NCBI GenBank assembly: GCA_965262565.1
Contig: CBDHFQ010000033.1
Coordinates: 124,001-188,000 of the forward strand
Length of the DNA stretch: 64,000 bases
Source: CBDHFQ01 sp965262565
GTDB lineage: Bacteria; Bacteroidota; Bacteroidia; J057
Direction: 5' to 3'
Shown: positions 37,373 through 46,444 of the stretch, piece after piece
How positions within the stretch are numbered: position 1 is the first letter of the stretch
Layout of the letters: each line of letters begins with the position of its first letter
Notes under the pieces: model-generated
The model's input: the letters and a program-made list of their open reading frames with translations, nothing else
The model's database searches: none
What the model was told of the DNA's origin: nothing
Program-made: the position numbers and the translations under genes

Positions 37373-38407
37373 ATGCAAGACATTTTTCAAGGACTAATGA
37401 AGTGGGATGAGGAAGGACGCGTTTATGCATTAGCTACAGTTACTCGTACCTGGGGATCTGCTCCTAGAATGGTAGGTGCTTCTATGGCCATATCACAGGA
37501 ACAGGATATTTTAGGTTCCGTGAGTGGGGGATGTATAGAAGGAGCAGTGATCAGAGCTGCTAATGAGATCATGCAATCTGGAGTATCACAACATCTTTCG
37601 TTTGGGGTTTCAAATGAAGATGCCTGGGCTGTTGGATTGAGTTGTGGGGGGAAGGTAGATGTGTTTGTCGAAAAAGGGATCAGTGGAAAAGGGCCTCAAG
37701 CAGAGCAGGATATATGGAAATCATTAGAGGAGGTACATCGTCATCATCTTGGAGCTGTATTGGTGAGTAAGATAGATGCGGAACAACGAGAACATGCCTT
37801 GATACTCTCAGATGGCAAGGTAGTGGGAAAGGAGGTAGGAGAGGAATTGTACCAACAAGCTATGCTAGCCTTTAAACAACGAAAAAGCCAGATAATCACC
37901 TTGGGGGAAGAGTCTTATTTCGCCTGGGTATTCCCCAGAAGGAGTCAGCTAATCATTATTGGTGCGGCCCACATTACCGTTGATTTAGTCGATTTAGCTG
38001 ATAAATTTAATTTTGAGACGGTGGTCATTGATCCCAGAGGAATTTTCACTGATCACACGCAATTTCTGACAAAGCCCTCTCAATTGCATAATGCCTGGCC
38101 GGAAGAAGTATTGAACAACTTTACTTACGATCCCTATACCTATGTGGTAGTGTTAACACATGATCCCAAAATAGATGATCAGGCGCTACATATACTACTT
38201 AAGACAGAGGTGGCGTATATAGGAGCTTTAGGTAGCAAAAGAACCCATGCGAAAAGGGTAAAGCGCCTCCAGGAAGAAGGGGTTAGTGAGGAAGAAATTG
38301 AGAGAATCAAAGGCCCTATAGGAATAGATATCAATGCCAAAAGACCCAGAGAAATTGCTCTAAGTATCATTGCAGAAATGATTCAGGAGCAAAATCGGTA
38401 TTTATAA
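37373..38407 (+). CDS. xdhC: XdhC/CoxI-family molybdenum enzyme maturation protein
   Basis: A 344-residue XdhC. ATG 37373 is preferred to the TTG at 37364. The N-terminal XdhC/CoxI domain shows LATVTRTWGSAPRMVGASM and GSVSGGCIEGAVI, with the conserved Cys of GGCIE (about 58) and SCGGKVDVFVE. The C-terminal Rossmann-like domain starts at QLIIIGAAHITVDLVDLA (about 205) and contains VVLTHDPKIDDQAL, YIGALGSKRTHAKR and GIDINAKRPREIALSIIAE. XdhC binds and protects sulfurated Moco and inserts it into xanthine dehydrogenase-type enzymes. The target enzyme genes are not in the window. Confidence 0.93.
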   Translation: MQDIFQGLMKWDEEGRVYALATVTRTWGSAPRMVGASMAISQEQDILGSVSGGCIEGAVIRAANEIMQSGVSQHLSFGVSNEDAWAVGLSCGGKVDVFVEKGISGKGPQAEQDIWKSLEEVHRHHLGAVLVSKIDAEQREHALILSDGKVVGKEVGEELYQQAMLAFKQRKSQIITLGEESYFAWVFPRRSQLIIIGAAHITVDLVDLADKFNFETVVIDPRGIFTDHTQFLTKPSQLHNAWPEEVLNNFTYDPYTYVVVLTHDPKIDDQALHILLKTEVAYIGALGSKRTHAKRVKRLQEEGVSEEEIERIKGPIGIDINAKRPREIALSIIAEMIQEQNRYL

Positions 38408-38423
38408 CCGATCAAGAGTTACG

Positions 38424-38882
38424 TTATTTACTATTGGACACTTTTTGATGTTCCAATAAAAGTTTATGCATCGTTTCCCAACTCAGACTGGCACAACTCG
38501 TTCTTCCGGGATGAGCTTTTGCTGCCCTAAAAGCTTCAAAATCGGGATAACTTAGTTCATCTTTGGTTGGTGCTATGTTGTCGGGAAGTACGAGATTCAG
38601 GTAATTTTCGCATAGGGAAATTCCTTCGGAAAGCGTTTTCCCCTCCATACTTTTGGCAAGGACAGAATTAGCAGCCCTGGAAACACTGCATCCATATCCA
38701 TGAAAATATACCTCGTTTACGCGTTGTCCTGAAAGGAATAAATATAAATTAAATCGATCTCCACACAGCGGATTATAAGCTTGAAGGATGACATCTGCAT
38801 CTGGTCTTTTGTCATAGTGATAAGGATGTTTGTGATGCTGTTTAATAATGTCGTGATAGAGATTAGGTAATTCCTTAGCCAT
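38424..38882 (-). CDS. sufU: SufU-type iron-sulfur/zinc sulfur-transfer protein
   Basis: A 152-residue SufU. The three Cys ligands are in NPLCGDRF (about residue 38), GYGCSVSRAANSVLAKSMEGK (about 64) and GRTSCASLSWE (about 126). The 18-20-residue insert between the second and third cysteines, typical of SufU rather than IscU, is present. SufU takes persulfide from SufS, whose gene is directly upstream (20 bases), so the pair forms a sulfur-mobilising operon. The rest of the SUF system (SufBCD) is not in the window. Confidence 0.93.
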   Translation of the reverse strand: MAKELPNLYHDIIKQHHKHPYHYDKRPDADVILQAYNPLCGDRFNLYLFLSGQRVNEVYFHGYGCSVSRAANSVLAKSMEGKTLSEGISLCENYLNLVLPDNIAPTKDELSYPDFEAFRAAKAHPGRTSCASLSWETMHKLLLEHQKVSNSK

Positions 38883-38902
38883 AGGATAGTAATCAATTGA
38901 AT

Positions 38903-40165
38903 TTACACAAAAATTTGGCGAGCAGTTCGCACCCCGCGCAGGATGGCTGGAATTTCTTCCTGAGTATTGTAAAGTGCAAAAGAAATTCTAGCCGTTCCCT
39001 GTGGTACATTAAGTAACTCCATTAAAGGTTGAGTACAATGATGTCCTGCCCTGATAGCCACTCCCTCTTCATTTAAGACCGTCGCCATATCATGTGGATG
39101 CACCTCTTCCAAAGAAAAGGAAATAATTCCACTTTTGTTAAAAGACGCTCCATATATGCATAAGTTTGGTATTTCCTTTAATAGGTGTTCGGTCCGTATT
39201 CTAAGTTGATCGATATGATTCCTAATATGCTGATGGTCGAGTTCTGATAAAAAAGTTAAGGCTGCATCTAGACCTATAGCTCCTGCAATATGTGGGGTTC
39301 CGGCTTCAAACCTTTGAGGATAATCGGCGTAAGTTGTGTGTTTGTAGGTTACTTCGCGAATCATATCCCCTCCAAATTGAAAAGGCGTCATTTCTGCCAG
39401 ATATTTCTCTTTTCCATAGAGTACACCTATTCCTGTAGGGCCGTAAATTTTATGTCCTGAAAACGTAAAAAAATCACAATCCAGCTCTTGAACGTCTATC
39501 TCGTAATGGGCAGCACTTTGGGCACCATCTATTAAGACTGGAATTCCTTTATGATGAGCTAAGGAAATCATTTCCTTCACTGGATTGATGATTCCTAGTG
39601 AATTAGAAATATGGACTATGGACACCATCTTTGTCCGGGGAGATAGCAGTTGGGTATAGGCCGCTAAATCTATTTCTCCTTGTGAACTAATTGGAATAAT
39701 TTTCAGTTGCGCTCCTTTTTTTTGACAGCTAACTTGCCATGGAATTAAATTGGCGTGATGTTCCATAGCAGTGATGAGTACTTCATCTCCGGCTTGCAGG
39801 CGGGAATTTAGGAAACTTTGGGCAACTATATTGATAGATTGAGTAGTACCTGAAGTCAACACGATTTCACGTTCACTTTGTGCATTCAGAAATTGTTTAA
39901 CCTTGGAGCGTGCCTGTTCATATCCAGCGGTAGCTTCCGTTGCTAGTAGGTGAACTCCGCGATGGATATTAGCATTTTGTTGAGTGTAGTAATGTACCAA
40001 TGAGTCAATAACTGTCTGGGGCTTTTGGGTAGTGGCTGCATTATCTACATAAATCAACGGCTTGGATAAATGATTCTTTCTTTGAAGGATGGGAAATTGT
40101 TCCCTCAATTCCAGGATATATGGAGAAGTAGTGAGATTTGAAGAATGGGACATATTTGGAATCAT
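38903..40165 (-). CDS. sufS: cysteine desulfurase SufS
   Basis: A 420-residue PLP-dependent group II cysteine desulfurase. Motifs: YVDNAATTQKPQ, NIHRGVHLLATEAT, TSGTTQSINIVAQ, VLIDGAQSAAHYEIDVQ, SGHKIYGPTGIGVLYG with the PLP lysine (about residue 238), and RAGHHCTQPLM with the catalytic Cys (about 375). These are the SufS/CsdA-type blocks. It removes sulfur from cysteine and passes it to SufU. A second ATG four codons downstream (MSHSSN) is a possible start. Confidence 0.95.
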   Translation of the reverse strand: MIPNMSHSSNLTTSPYILELREQFPILQRKNHLSKPLIYVDNAATTQKPQTVIDSLVHYYTQQNANIHRGVHLLATEATAGYEQARSKVKQFLNAQSEREIVLTSGTTQSINIVAQSFLNSRLQAGDEVLITAMEHHANLIPWQVSCQKKGAQLKIIPISSQGEIDLAAYTQLLSPRTKMVSIVHISNSLGIINPVKEMISLAHHKGIPVLIDGAQSAAHYEIDVQELDCDFFTFSGHKIYGPTGIGVLYGKEKYLAEMTPFQFGGDMIREVTYKHTTYADYPQRFEAGTPHIAGAIGLDAALTFLSELDHQHIRNHIDQLRIRTEHLLKEIPNLCIYGASFNKSGIISFSLEEVHPHDMATVLNEEGVAIRAGHHCTQPLMELLNVPQGTARISFALYNTQEEIPAILRGVRTARQIFV

Positions 40166-40209
40166 AGAGAATTACTTAATTTAAGGAAAGTATTTCAATC
40201 CTTTGATAC

Positions 40210-41427
40210 ATGATCCGAAATAACATTGATACTATGATAAATGTTCAGGAAGCCAGCCAACTCATTATGGCCCACAAAATCCCTTTAACGACAGAAGAAA
40301 TTTCTATATCACAGGCTTTAGGGAGAGTGTTGCACGAAGAATTAAGGGCTGACAGGGATTTTCCTCCTTATGACAGAGTGACTATGGATGGTATTGCTAT
40401 AAATTTTGATGCCTATCAGGAAGGTCATAGGACATTTATTATTGAAGGAATGGGGGCCGCTGGTCAACCTCAAACTAGGTTAGAAAACAAGTATGCTTGT
40501 ATAGAAATCATGACTGGCGCCATTCTTCCTAAAGGAGCGAATGTAATAATTCCTTATGAAAGGGTTGAGATTAAAGATGGAGAGGCTAGCATAGGAGATA
40601 TAGACCTTTTTATTAATCAAAATGTTCATAATCAGGGATTAGATCGTAAACAAGGAGATATCATCGTTCGTATGGGTACAATCTTGGGGCCACCTGAAGT
40701 AGGTATTGCAGCTACAGTGGGAAAAGGAAGGATTAAAGTAGCCATTCCTCCTGCTGCTGCGATTATTTCCAGTGGAGATGAATTAGTGGGAATAGATGAA
40801 ATTCCTTTACCCCACCAAATCAGATCATCCAATGTAGCCATGATCAGCATGGCACTTAAAGGACTCCAAATGCATACCGATGCGTATCATATGCCTGATA
40901 ATATGGAAGAGACCTTAAAAACCCTGGAACATATCCTCAGTTCCTACCCAGTAATTATCCTGACAGGAGGCGTTTCAAAAGGAAAATTCGATTTAATTCC
41001 CAAAGCTTTGGAACAATTAAACGTAAAGAAACATTTCCACCGAATTGCTCAGAGGCCAGGGAAGCCATTCTGGTTTGGGAAGGCAGAAAATGGTACTTTG
41101 GTATTTGCACTACCTGGAAATCCCGTGTCATCGTTTATGTGTGCCAGGCGATATGTACTCCCCTGTTTACAGCAATCATTGGGTCAACCAATACCTGAGG
41201 AATATGCTTTGCTCAAACAAGCGGTAACTTTTAAGCCTGACCTGACATACTTTGTACAAGTGAAAATTAAGGTTGAACAAAATGGAGAAATCGTTGCTTA
41301 CCCCATTGAAGGGCACGGTTCAGGTGATTTTGCGAATTTAGTAGACGTGGATGGATTTTTAGAACTAACAAGAGGGAAGGACTTGTATAAAGAAGGGGAA
41401 TCTTACCGCTTGTGGAGGTTGCGATAA
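40210..41427 (+). CDS. moeA: molybdopterin molybdenumtransferase MoeA
   Basis: A 405-residue MoeA, which inserts molybdate into adenylylated molybdopterin. Seen: the N-terminal EASQLIMAHKIPLTTEEISISQALGRVL, then DFPPYDRVTMDGIAI (about 62), EIMTGAILPKGANVIIPYE (about 98), SSGDELVG and IRSSN, TGGVSKGKFDLIP (about 255), RPGKPFWFG and FALPGNPVSSFM (about 297), all standard. The ATG at 40234 (MINVQEAS) matches the usual MoeA N-terminus and may be the true start. With XdhC and the MoaD-like protein it forms a loose Moco group, split by sufSU on the other strand. Confidence 0.94.
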   Translation: MIRNNIDTMINVQEASQLIMAHKIPLTTEEISISQALGRVLHEELRADRDFPPYDRVTMDGIAINFDAYQEGHRTFIIEGMGAAGQPQTRLENKYACIEIMTGAILPKGANVIIPYERVEIKDGEASIGDIDLFINQNVHNQGLDRKQGDIIVRMGTILGPPEVGIAATVGKGRIKVAIPPAAAIISSGDELVGIDEIPLPHQIRSSNVAMISMALKGLQMHTDAYHMPDNMEETLKTLEHILSSYPVIILTGGVSKGKFDLIPKALEQLNVKKHFHRIAQRPGKPFWFGKAENGTLVFALPGNPVSSFMCARRYVLPCLQQSLGQPIPEEYALLKQAVTFKPDLTYFVQVKIKVEQNGEIVAYPIEGHGSGDFANLVDVDGFLELTRGKDLYKEGESYRLWRLR

Positions 41428-41467
41428 CATTCTCCCTCTGATATGTTGTTAAATGTTATATGATGAT

Positions 41468-42154
41468 TCAGGGATGGTGGGCAGCTAATTGGGCTTTTAA
41501 TTTATCCAATTCCTTTTCAGAAATAGGCTCAGAGTTGAGGATTTCTTCGACGGTGATATTAGGATCGTCATAGTATGCTTCGTTTAGCTCGCTATTTACC
41601 TTTAGAGAGGTACCATCGAGGCTAACTCCTGCAAAAAATCCCTTTGTTTGAGAATATGAATATATTTCTGCCTCAAATTTGTAATCTGTACTTGCTGAGG
41701 TCTGTCTTCCGACAGGCCCGGCTGCTACAGATGCATCTCCTCCGAGCGTAAAGGTGCTATTACGCATGTCTTCCACGAAGGAAGGCTCTTTAAATACTAA
41801 AAATATATCGATAGATTGAACTCCAATCTGAAACCCAACACTTCCGCCTGTTACATTAATAAAGACAGGATTACTCCAGCTACCATCTTCTTGTTTAACC
41901 ATAGCAATGCCTTTGCCATGTCGGCCTCCCACAACAAATCCTCCTTTAATGACTTTAGGAACGATAGCTATTCCATTTGCTTGATCCAGTAAGGCGGGGG
42001 GAACACCTTGTTCAGGAATTTTTACAATATCTTCAAATACTTTATTAGCCTCTTTAATGATTTTATCAGCTTTCACTTCTTTTTGAGCAAATAACGGGAA
42101 AGCATAAAGAAAGACTAAGAAGAAAGATATACTGAAAAAAGGTATACGAGCCAT
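41468..42154 (-). CDS. secreted SYLF (Ysc84-type) lipid-binding protein
   Basis: A 228-residue protein with a signal peptide (cleaved near LFAQK, residue 24). The SYLF domain follows: IPEQGVPPALLDQANGIAIVPKVIKGGFVVGGRHGKGI and GGSVGFQIGVQSIDIFLVF. The G-rich GGxVGxQxG part and FTLGGDASVAAGPVGRQ are characteristic. In other organisms SYLF proteins bind phosphoinositides or actin; bacterial members are secreted and their job is unknown. A minus-strand TAATTTTG (42182-42175), matching the -7 consensus, is placed 20 bases before the ATG. Confidence 0.88.
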   Translation of the reverse strand: MARIPFFSISFFLVFLYAFPLFAQKEVKADKIIKEANKVFEDIVKIPEQGVPPALLDQANGIAIVPKVIKGGFVVGGRHGKGIAMVKQEDGSWSNPVFINVTGGSVGFQIGVQSIDIFLVFKEPSFVEDMRNSTFTLGGDASVAAGPVGRQTSASTDYKFEAEIYSYSQTKGFFAGVSLDGTSLKVNSELNEAYYDDPNITVEEILNSEPISEKELDKLKAQLAAHHP

Positions 42155-42460
42155 AAGGTATTTATTTTTTATGTCAAAATTACTTTGACTCTAACTACGT
42201 GCATTAGGATAGATAAGTTTTTCCGAGATTCTGTAATATTAGTAAAAAAAGATAATAGAAATCCGAAATCGCTGATTTACACAGATTCTATGAAAGTTAA
42301 AAATTAGTATAACAATAATTTGTGCACTTATAAATAAATTAAAAATAGTTACGCTAGATATTAAATTTATTTATTTACTTGAAGTTAACATATGTTTGAT
42401 GGGACTAATTTTTACATTTATTTTTAATGGTGCCCATTTGCGCTACTAACAACCAATAAT
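42155..42460. promoter_or_regulatory. divergent promoter region of the SYLF and leuA genes
   Basis: On the plus strand TATGTTTG at 42391-42398 matches the -7 consensus and would start leuA transcription near 42405; on the minus strand 42182-42175 reads TAATTTTG in front of the SYLF gene. Neither has a clear TTG at -33. The rest is AT-rich; I see no leader peptide or T-box upstream of leuA. Confidence 0.5.
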
Positions 42461-43951
42461 ATGAGCGACAGAATTTTTGTATTTGATACCACATTAAGAG
42501 ACGGGGAACAGGTACCAGGATGTCAATTAAATACATTAGAAAAAATTGAAATCGCAAAAGAACTGGAAATTCTGGGTGTGGATGTATTGGAAGCGGGATT
42601 TCCCATTTCGAGCCCAGGTGATTTTCAGTCAGTGGTAGAAATATCAAAGGCTGTATCTGAGCCGATTATCTGCGCTTTGACACGTGCAGTGGAAAAAGAT
42701 ATAGACTGTGCTGCTGAATCTTTAGCTTATGCCAAGAAGAAACGTATTCATACAGGGATAGGGGCCTCAGACATGCACGTATTTCACAAGCTCAATTCAA
42801 CTAGAGAAAAAATTCTGGAAAGAGCCATAGCTGCTACAAAATATGCCAAGAAATATGTAGAGGATGTCGAATTTTATTGTGAAGACGCGGGAAGAGCAGA
42901 CCTGGAATATCTTGCTAACATGGTAGAGTCAGTAATTGAAGCAGGAGCTACCGTAGTAAATATTCCTGATACTACAGGTTATTGTCTTCCAGAGCAGTAT
43001 GGAACCAAAATTAAGTATTTGATGGAAAATGTTTCCAATATCGATAAAGCGATACTTTCTGTTCATTGTCATAACGATTTGGGCATGGCTACGGCTAATA
43101 CCATAGCTGGTCTGGTTAACGGGGCAAGACAAATGGAAGTTACGATGAATGGAATAGGGGAGCGGGCAGGAAATACCTCATTAGAGGAAGCTGCTATGGC
43201 TTTGCGTTCTCATTCTTCATTGAATCTTCAAACGAATATACAGGTAAAACGAATTTACCCTGTTAGCAGGCTCATTACTCGTTTGATGAGAATGCCTGTA
43301 CAGCCAAATAAAGCGATAGTAGGTAGGAATGCTTTTGCTCATTCTTCCGGGATTCATCAGGATGGAGTACTTAAACAGAGAGAAAACTATGAAATTATCG
43401 ATCCTAAGGAAGTTGGAGTACCGGAGACTTCGATTATCCTGACGGCCAGAAGTGGGCGCCATGCCTTAAAATATCGCCTGGAAAAGCTTGGTATTACTTT
43501 AGAAAGGGAAGAGCTTCAAGATGCTTATGTGAAGTTTTTGGATTTTGCTGATCAGGCTAAAGAAGTAAACGATGAGGATTTATTGAGAATACTGGGATAT
43601 CAAACTGGGCAAAGAATATTGAAAATCGAATCTTTGGAAGTTAGCTGTGGTATGGGAAAGCCTTCTAAAGTTCGGTTAACATTAAATAGAAATAACAAGC
43701 ATTTCTATAATGAGGCTGAAGGGAATGGACCTGTAGATGCGTGTATTAAGGCTATTGATGCAGTGATGGGGCTAGAGGTAAAACTGGAAGAGTATTTGGT
43801 ACAGGCCATTACGGGAGGTAGCGACGATATGGCTAAAGTACATATTCAAGTATCTAAGGACGGAATCTTTTATTATGGATTTGGTTCGGATACAGATACA
43901 GTCTTTGCTACAGCTAAGGCATATTGTGATGCATTGTACAAAATTGGCTGA
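42461..43951 (+). CDS. leuA: 2-isopropylmalate synthase
   Basis: A 496-residue LeuA. It condenses acetyl-CoA with 2-oxoisovalerate in the first committed step of leucine synthesis. Seen: DTTLRDGEQVPGCQL (residues 9-23, metal Asp), IPDTTGYCLPEQYG, the metal-binding SVHCHNDLGMATANT (about 204) and GIGERAGNTSLEE. The C-terminal part (about 390-496; CGMGKPSKVRLTL, ITGGSDDMAKVHIQV) is the regulatory leucine-binding dimer domain, though an alpha-isopropylmalate synthase used in other chain-elongation routes would look alike. The other leu genes are not in the window. Confidence 0.92.
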   Translation: MSDRIFVFDTTLRDGEQVPGCQLNTLEKIEIAKELEILGVDVLEAGFPISSPGDFQSVVEISKAVSEPIICALTRAVEKDIDCAAESLAYAKKKRIHTGIGASDMHVFHKLNSTREKILERAIAATKYAKKYVEDVEFYCEDAGRADLEYLANMVESVIEAGATVVNIPDTTGYCLPEQYGTKIKYLMENVSNIDKAILSVHCHNDLGMATANTIAGLVNGARQMEVTMNGIGERAGNTSLEEAAMALRSHSSLNLQTNIQVKRIYPVSRLITRLMRMPVQPNKAIVGRNAFAHSSGIHQDGVLKQRENYEIIDPKEVGVPETSIILTARSGRHALKYRLEKLGITLEREELQDAYVKFLDFADQAKEVNDEDLLRILGYQTGQRILKIESLEVSCGMGKPSKVRLTLNRNNKHFYNEAEGNGPVDACIKAIDAVMGLEVKLEEYLVQAITGGSDDMAKVHIQVSKDGIFYYGFGSDTDTVFATAKAYCDALYKIG

Positions 43952-44287
43952 TGTCTAAAAGAAGATTGATCCGACATTTATATAGTTTATTCCTGCCAGA
44001 AATATTTTGACGAGGATCATGATATTGTTTGGATAGATGAAAGAACTTATCGTAAAGTGTCTTGAATGTTAAATTCAAGATGCTTTTAGGTTTGCGAAAT
44101 CCACATTTTTTTGAACAATTACACAGCATTTTCTGAACGAAAACGAATTCTGTTAGCGTACATTACTTATACAAAGAAATTTGTGGGTCGACTAAAATTT
44201 TGTCTGAATGAAAGAAATCTCCATTTAGAATGATCCAAACTTTCCGCGATAATGTTGTAACTTTAAGGGCAGAAATAAAATTAGCAA
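43952..44287. other. intergenic region after leuA
   Basis: It holds the leuA terminator-like hairpin at 44055-44087 and, near its end, TAACTTTA (44259-44266), a near -7 element about 20 bases in front of the next ATG. Nothing else is evident. Confidence 0.5.
44055..44087 (+). terminator. leuA transcription terminator
   Basis: AAGTGTCTTGAAT pairs with ATTCAAGATGCTT (two G-T pairs, loop GTTAA) and runs into TTTT. It lies about 105 bases after the leuA stop. Confidence 0.65.
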
Positions 44288-45073
44288 ATGAAATCTATTT
44301 TTACTTGTTCCTTGATTTTCCTGGGGTTATTCGGCTTTTGGAGTGATCAGCCTTATTGTACAATTGAAAGAGATACAGATATTACCACTGAAACAGCTTC
44401 AAATCCCATAAGATTTGGAGGATTAAAGGTGAAAGAGGTAAATGCAGATGGCTCTTTGTCAAGATATATTATTAAGCACAAAATCTATATCATTACTACA
44501 CAACCTTATAAAAGAAGAAAAAATAAACCTGAAGGGAAAAGGCGTATAAGTTCAAGCTTTAAAAAACGTGATGTTAGCCACATTAGAAATATTCTTCACA
44601 TCATGTTTAATGGATTGAATGGAAATGGAGCAACCAGTGAAAATGGTGAATTGGTTTTCTTTGATTTTGATGTACAAGAATGGGCAGTAGGGGAAGAAGA
44701 GTTTTTAACAGAAGATGATTTGATTAAGATTGCGAACGAAGGATCTTTTGAAAGTGGTGAGTTGTTATTTGACAATTATAAGGGAAAAGAAATTTATTTA
44801 AGAGTACCTTCTCACTTTTTGATAAGCACGAATTTAGTACAGAGCCAAGGGTTTAATGCAGGTGTACTGACAAGAATAAATGCTAAGTATAAGTTAAATC
44901 CTCAAGTATATTTACACGAAATTTTACACCAACTCCTGGACAGAGGTGCATCATCTGAACATAGATTAGGGGGAGGCCTATCTATCCCTCCTGGTATATT
45001 AACAGCTAAAAATGTTAGTGCAGTATTGGAAGATGCGTTGGAGGCTAAAAATTCTATTGTTAAAGTTAATTAA
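44288..45073 (+). CDS. putative secreted zinc metallopeptidase with HEILH motif
   Basis: A 261-residue protein I cannot name. An N-terminal hydrophobic stretch (MKSIFTCSLIFLGLFGFW) is a likely signal peptide. The middle holds many strands and a basic patch (KRRKNKPEGKRR, about 77-88). Near residue 218, VYLHEILHQLLDRGASSEHRLGG gives HExxH followed by a second Glu-His in SSEH 11 residues later, which would suit a zincin-type metal site (HExxH plus a third His or Glu). The domain is otherwise unlike a known peptidase family. It is alone on its strand between leuA and the convergent KAS III gene. Confidence 0.7.
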   Translation: MKSIFTCSLIFLGLFGFWSDQPYCTIERDTDITTETASNPIRFGGLKVKEVNADGSLSRYIIKHKIYIITTQPYKRRKNKPEGKRRISSSFKKRDVSHIRNILHIMFNGLNGNGATSENGELVFFDFDVQEWAVGEEEFLTEDDLIKIANEGSFESGELLFDNYKGKEIYLRVPSHFLISTNLVQSQGFNAGVLTRINAKYKLNPQVYLHEILHQLLDRGASSEHRLGGGLSIPPGILTAKNVSAVLEDALEAKNSIVKVN

Positions 45074-45135
45074 CTGTTGTATCGATCGAGCAGGAGATAC
45101 TTTCCACTAACAAAGGTAAGAAAATGTTTATTATA

Positions 45136-46125
45136 TCAGAATCGCATAGCGACGCTGCCAAATGTTAGTCCTCCTCCAGATCCAATAAAGTACAGAAGAT
45201 CTCCTTGTTTAATTTTTCCTTGTTGAAATGCATCATCTAGCGTGATTGGGATACTGGCAGAAGCGGTATATCCATAGCTGTGCATAGAAGTATGAGCTCG
45301 TTCAAAGGGTACTTTTAAATTTTTCAGTGTTTTCCGAATACTTTTAATATTTATTTGAGTAAGAAAATAATGTTGGACATCAGTAGGTTGGATAGAAAGT
45401 GTCTGACTGAGGTTTTTTGCCATTAATGTCCACATTTGTGGATTTAGTTCAGGGGGAAATCGATAGTGGAATTGTAACAAATGTTGATTTTGATCAATTA
45501 GTTCATGAGAAATTGGCTGATTGGTACCTCCTGCATATATTCCCATTCCATCGTAATATTGTCCCAGAGTAATTAATTCACTCGCCATATATCCTCTGTC
45601 CGTATGCTCTTCAGCTTTTAGAATGACAGCACCTGCGCCATCAGCAAAAATAGTCACTGTACGTTTATCATTTCTGTTTAGATATTTGCTGAAAGCTGAA
45701 GCTCCTATTACCATGACATATCCGTACCTTTCATCCGTTCTAATATATTTAGCACCTACGTCTAGCGCAGTCGTAAAGCCTGCACAGGCACTATTCAAAT
45801 CAAAAGTTCCTGCCCATCCTGCCTGTAATCTAAATTGAACCACAGATGCAGTAGAGGGGCTGAGATATTCTGGTGTATCCGTAGCCACTATGATCAAATT
45901 AAGTTGGTACGGCTTAATTCCAGCCCTTTCCATAGCTATTTCAGCTGCTTTAACACAAATATCAGCTGTTGATTCATCTTTTCTACACCATCTTCTGGCG
46001 TATATTTCTAAATTTTCTGTCAACCAGGAATCTACGTCTTCCCCTAGTAGGGCATTAAAGTAACTATTGGGAAGAACCCAATCTGGTACATAGGCTCCTG
46101 TAGCAGCTATTACAGCATTTCGCAT
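45136..46125 (-). CDS. 3-oxoacyl-ACP synthase III-like protein, non-canonical active site
   Basis: A 329-residue KAS III/FabH-type thiolase-fold protein. ITDYVPDWVLPN-like start, CRKDESTADICVKAAEIAMERAG and the nucleophile LNSACAGFTTALDVG (Cys near 113) are the usual FabH blocks. The partner His and Asn are not: where FabH has HQANxRI this protein has TQINIKSI (about 255), and where it has GNTSAAS this one has GYTASAS (about 286). The active site is therefore Cys-Thr-Tyr rather than Cys-His-Asn. It may be an acyltransferase or a condensing enzyme with changed chemistry. No acyl carrier protein or fatty-acid gene is nearby. Confidence 0.85.
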   Translation of the reverse strand: MRNAVIAATGAYVPDWVLPNSYFNALLGEDVDSWLTENLEIYARRWCRKDESTADICVKAAEIAMERAGIKPYQLNLIIVATDTPEYLSPSTASVVQFRLQAGWAGTFDLNSACAGFTTALDVGAKYIRTDERYGYVMVIGASAFSKYLNRNDKRTVTIFADGAGAVILKAEEHTDRGYMASELITLGQYYDGMGIYAGGTNQPISHELIDQNQHLLQFHYRFPPELNPQMWTLMAKNLSQTLSIQPTDVQHYFLTQINIKSIRKTLKNLKVPFERAHTSMHSYGYTASASIPITLDDAFQQGKIKQGDLLYFIGSGGGLTFGSVAMRF

Positions 46126-46288
46126 GGTAAAATGATTCAGTAAGCATACTTATATTTAAATTACATATAATATTTGATATATAAGTCATGGAAGTGAATA
46201 GAAATTAGCCTCAAGATATAAATTAGCTAAAAAATAAAGGGTAATAAAAACGGGGGAGAAAATATAGATCTAGGTAAGGGTACATATA

Positions 46289-46393
46289 ATGATTTATCAA
46301 TCCTTTAAAGACTGTCAAAAAGGCATGATGGAAGGAGGTGAAATTCTTCCAGAAATAAATTTTTGCTTTATGCTGTTGGTTTCCCCTTTTTAG
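46289..46393 (+). CDS. possible 34-residue small ORF ahead of a terminator
   Basis: An ATG-to-TAG frame of 34 codons, ending 10 bases before a strong terminator stem. The peptide starts MIYQSFKDCQKGMMEGGE and ends with the hydrophobic NFCFMLLVSPF. AAGGG eight bases before the ATG is a fair ribosome site. Inside, AAGGAGGTGA (46332-46341) is a ten-base perfect complement to the 16S rRNA 3' end, rare in this phylum. It may be a small protein or a non-coding RNA that presents that motif. I give it low weight. Confidence 0.25.
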   Translation: MIYQSFKDCQKGMMEGGEILPEINFCFMLLVSPF

Positions 46394-46403
46394 CAGCCGT
46401 CAC

Positions 46404-46444
46404 AAAAAAAGAGGATGTTAACTTGTATGCCATCCTCTTTTTTT
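46404..46444. terminator. strong bidirectional terminator
   Basis: AAAAAAAGAGGATG (46404-46417) pairs with CATCCTCTTTTTTT (46431-46444), loop 13 bases, with A-run and T-run on either side. It can end the small plus-strand transcript starting near 46289 and the minus-strand pyrophosphatase transcript. Confidence 0.85.
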
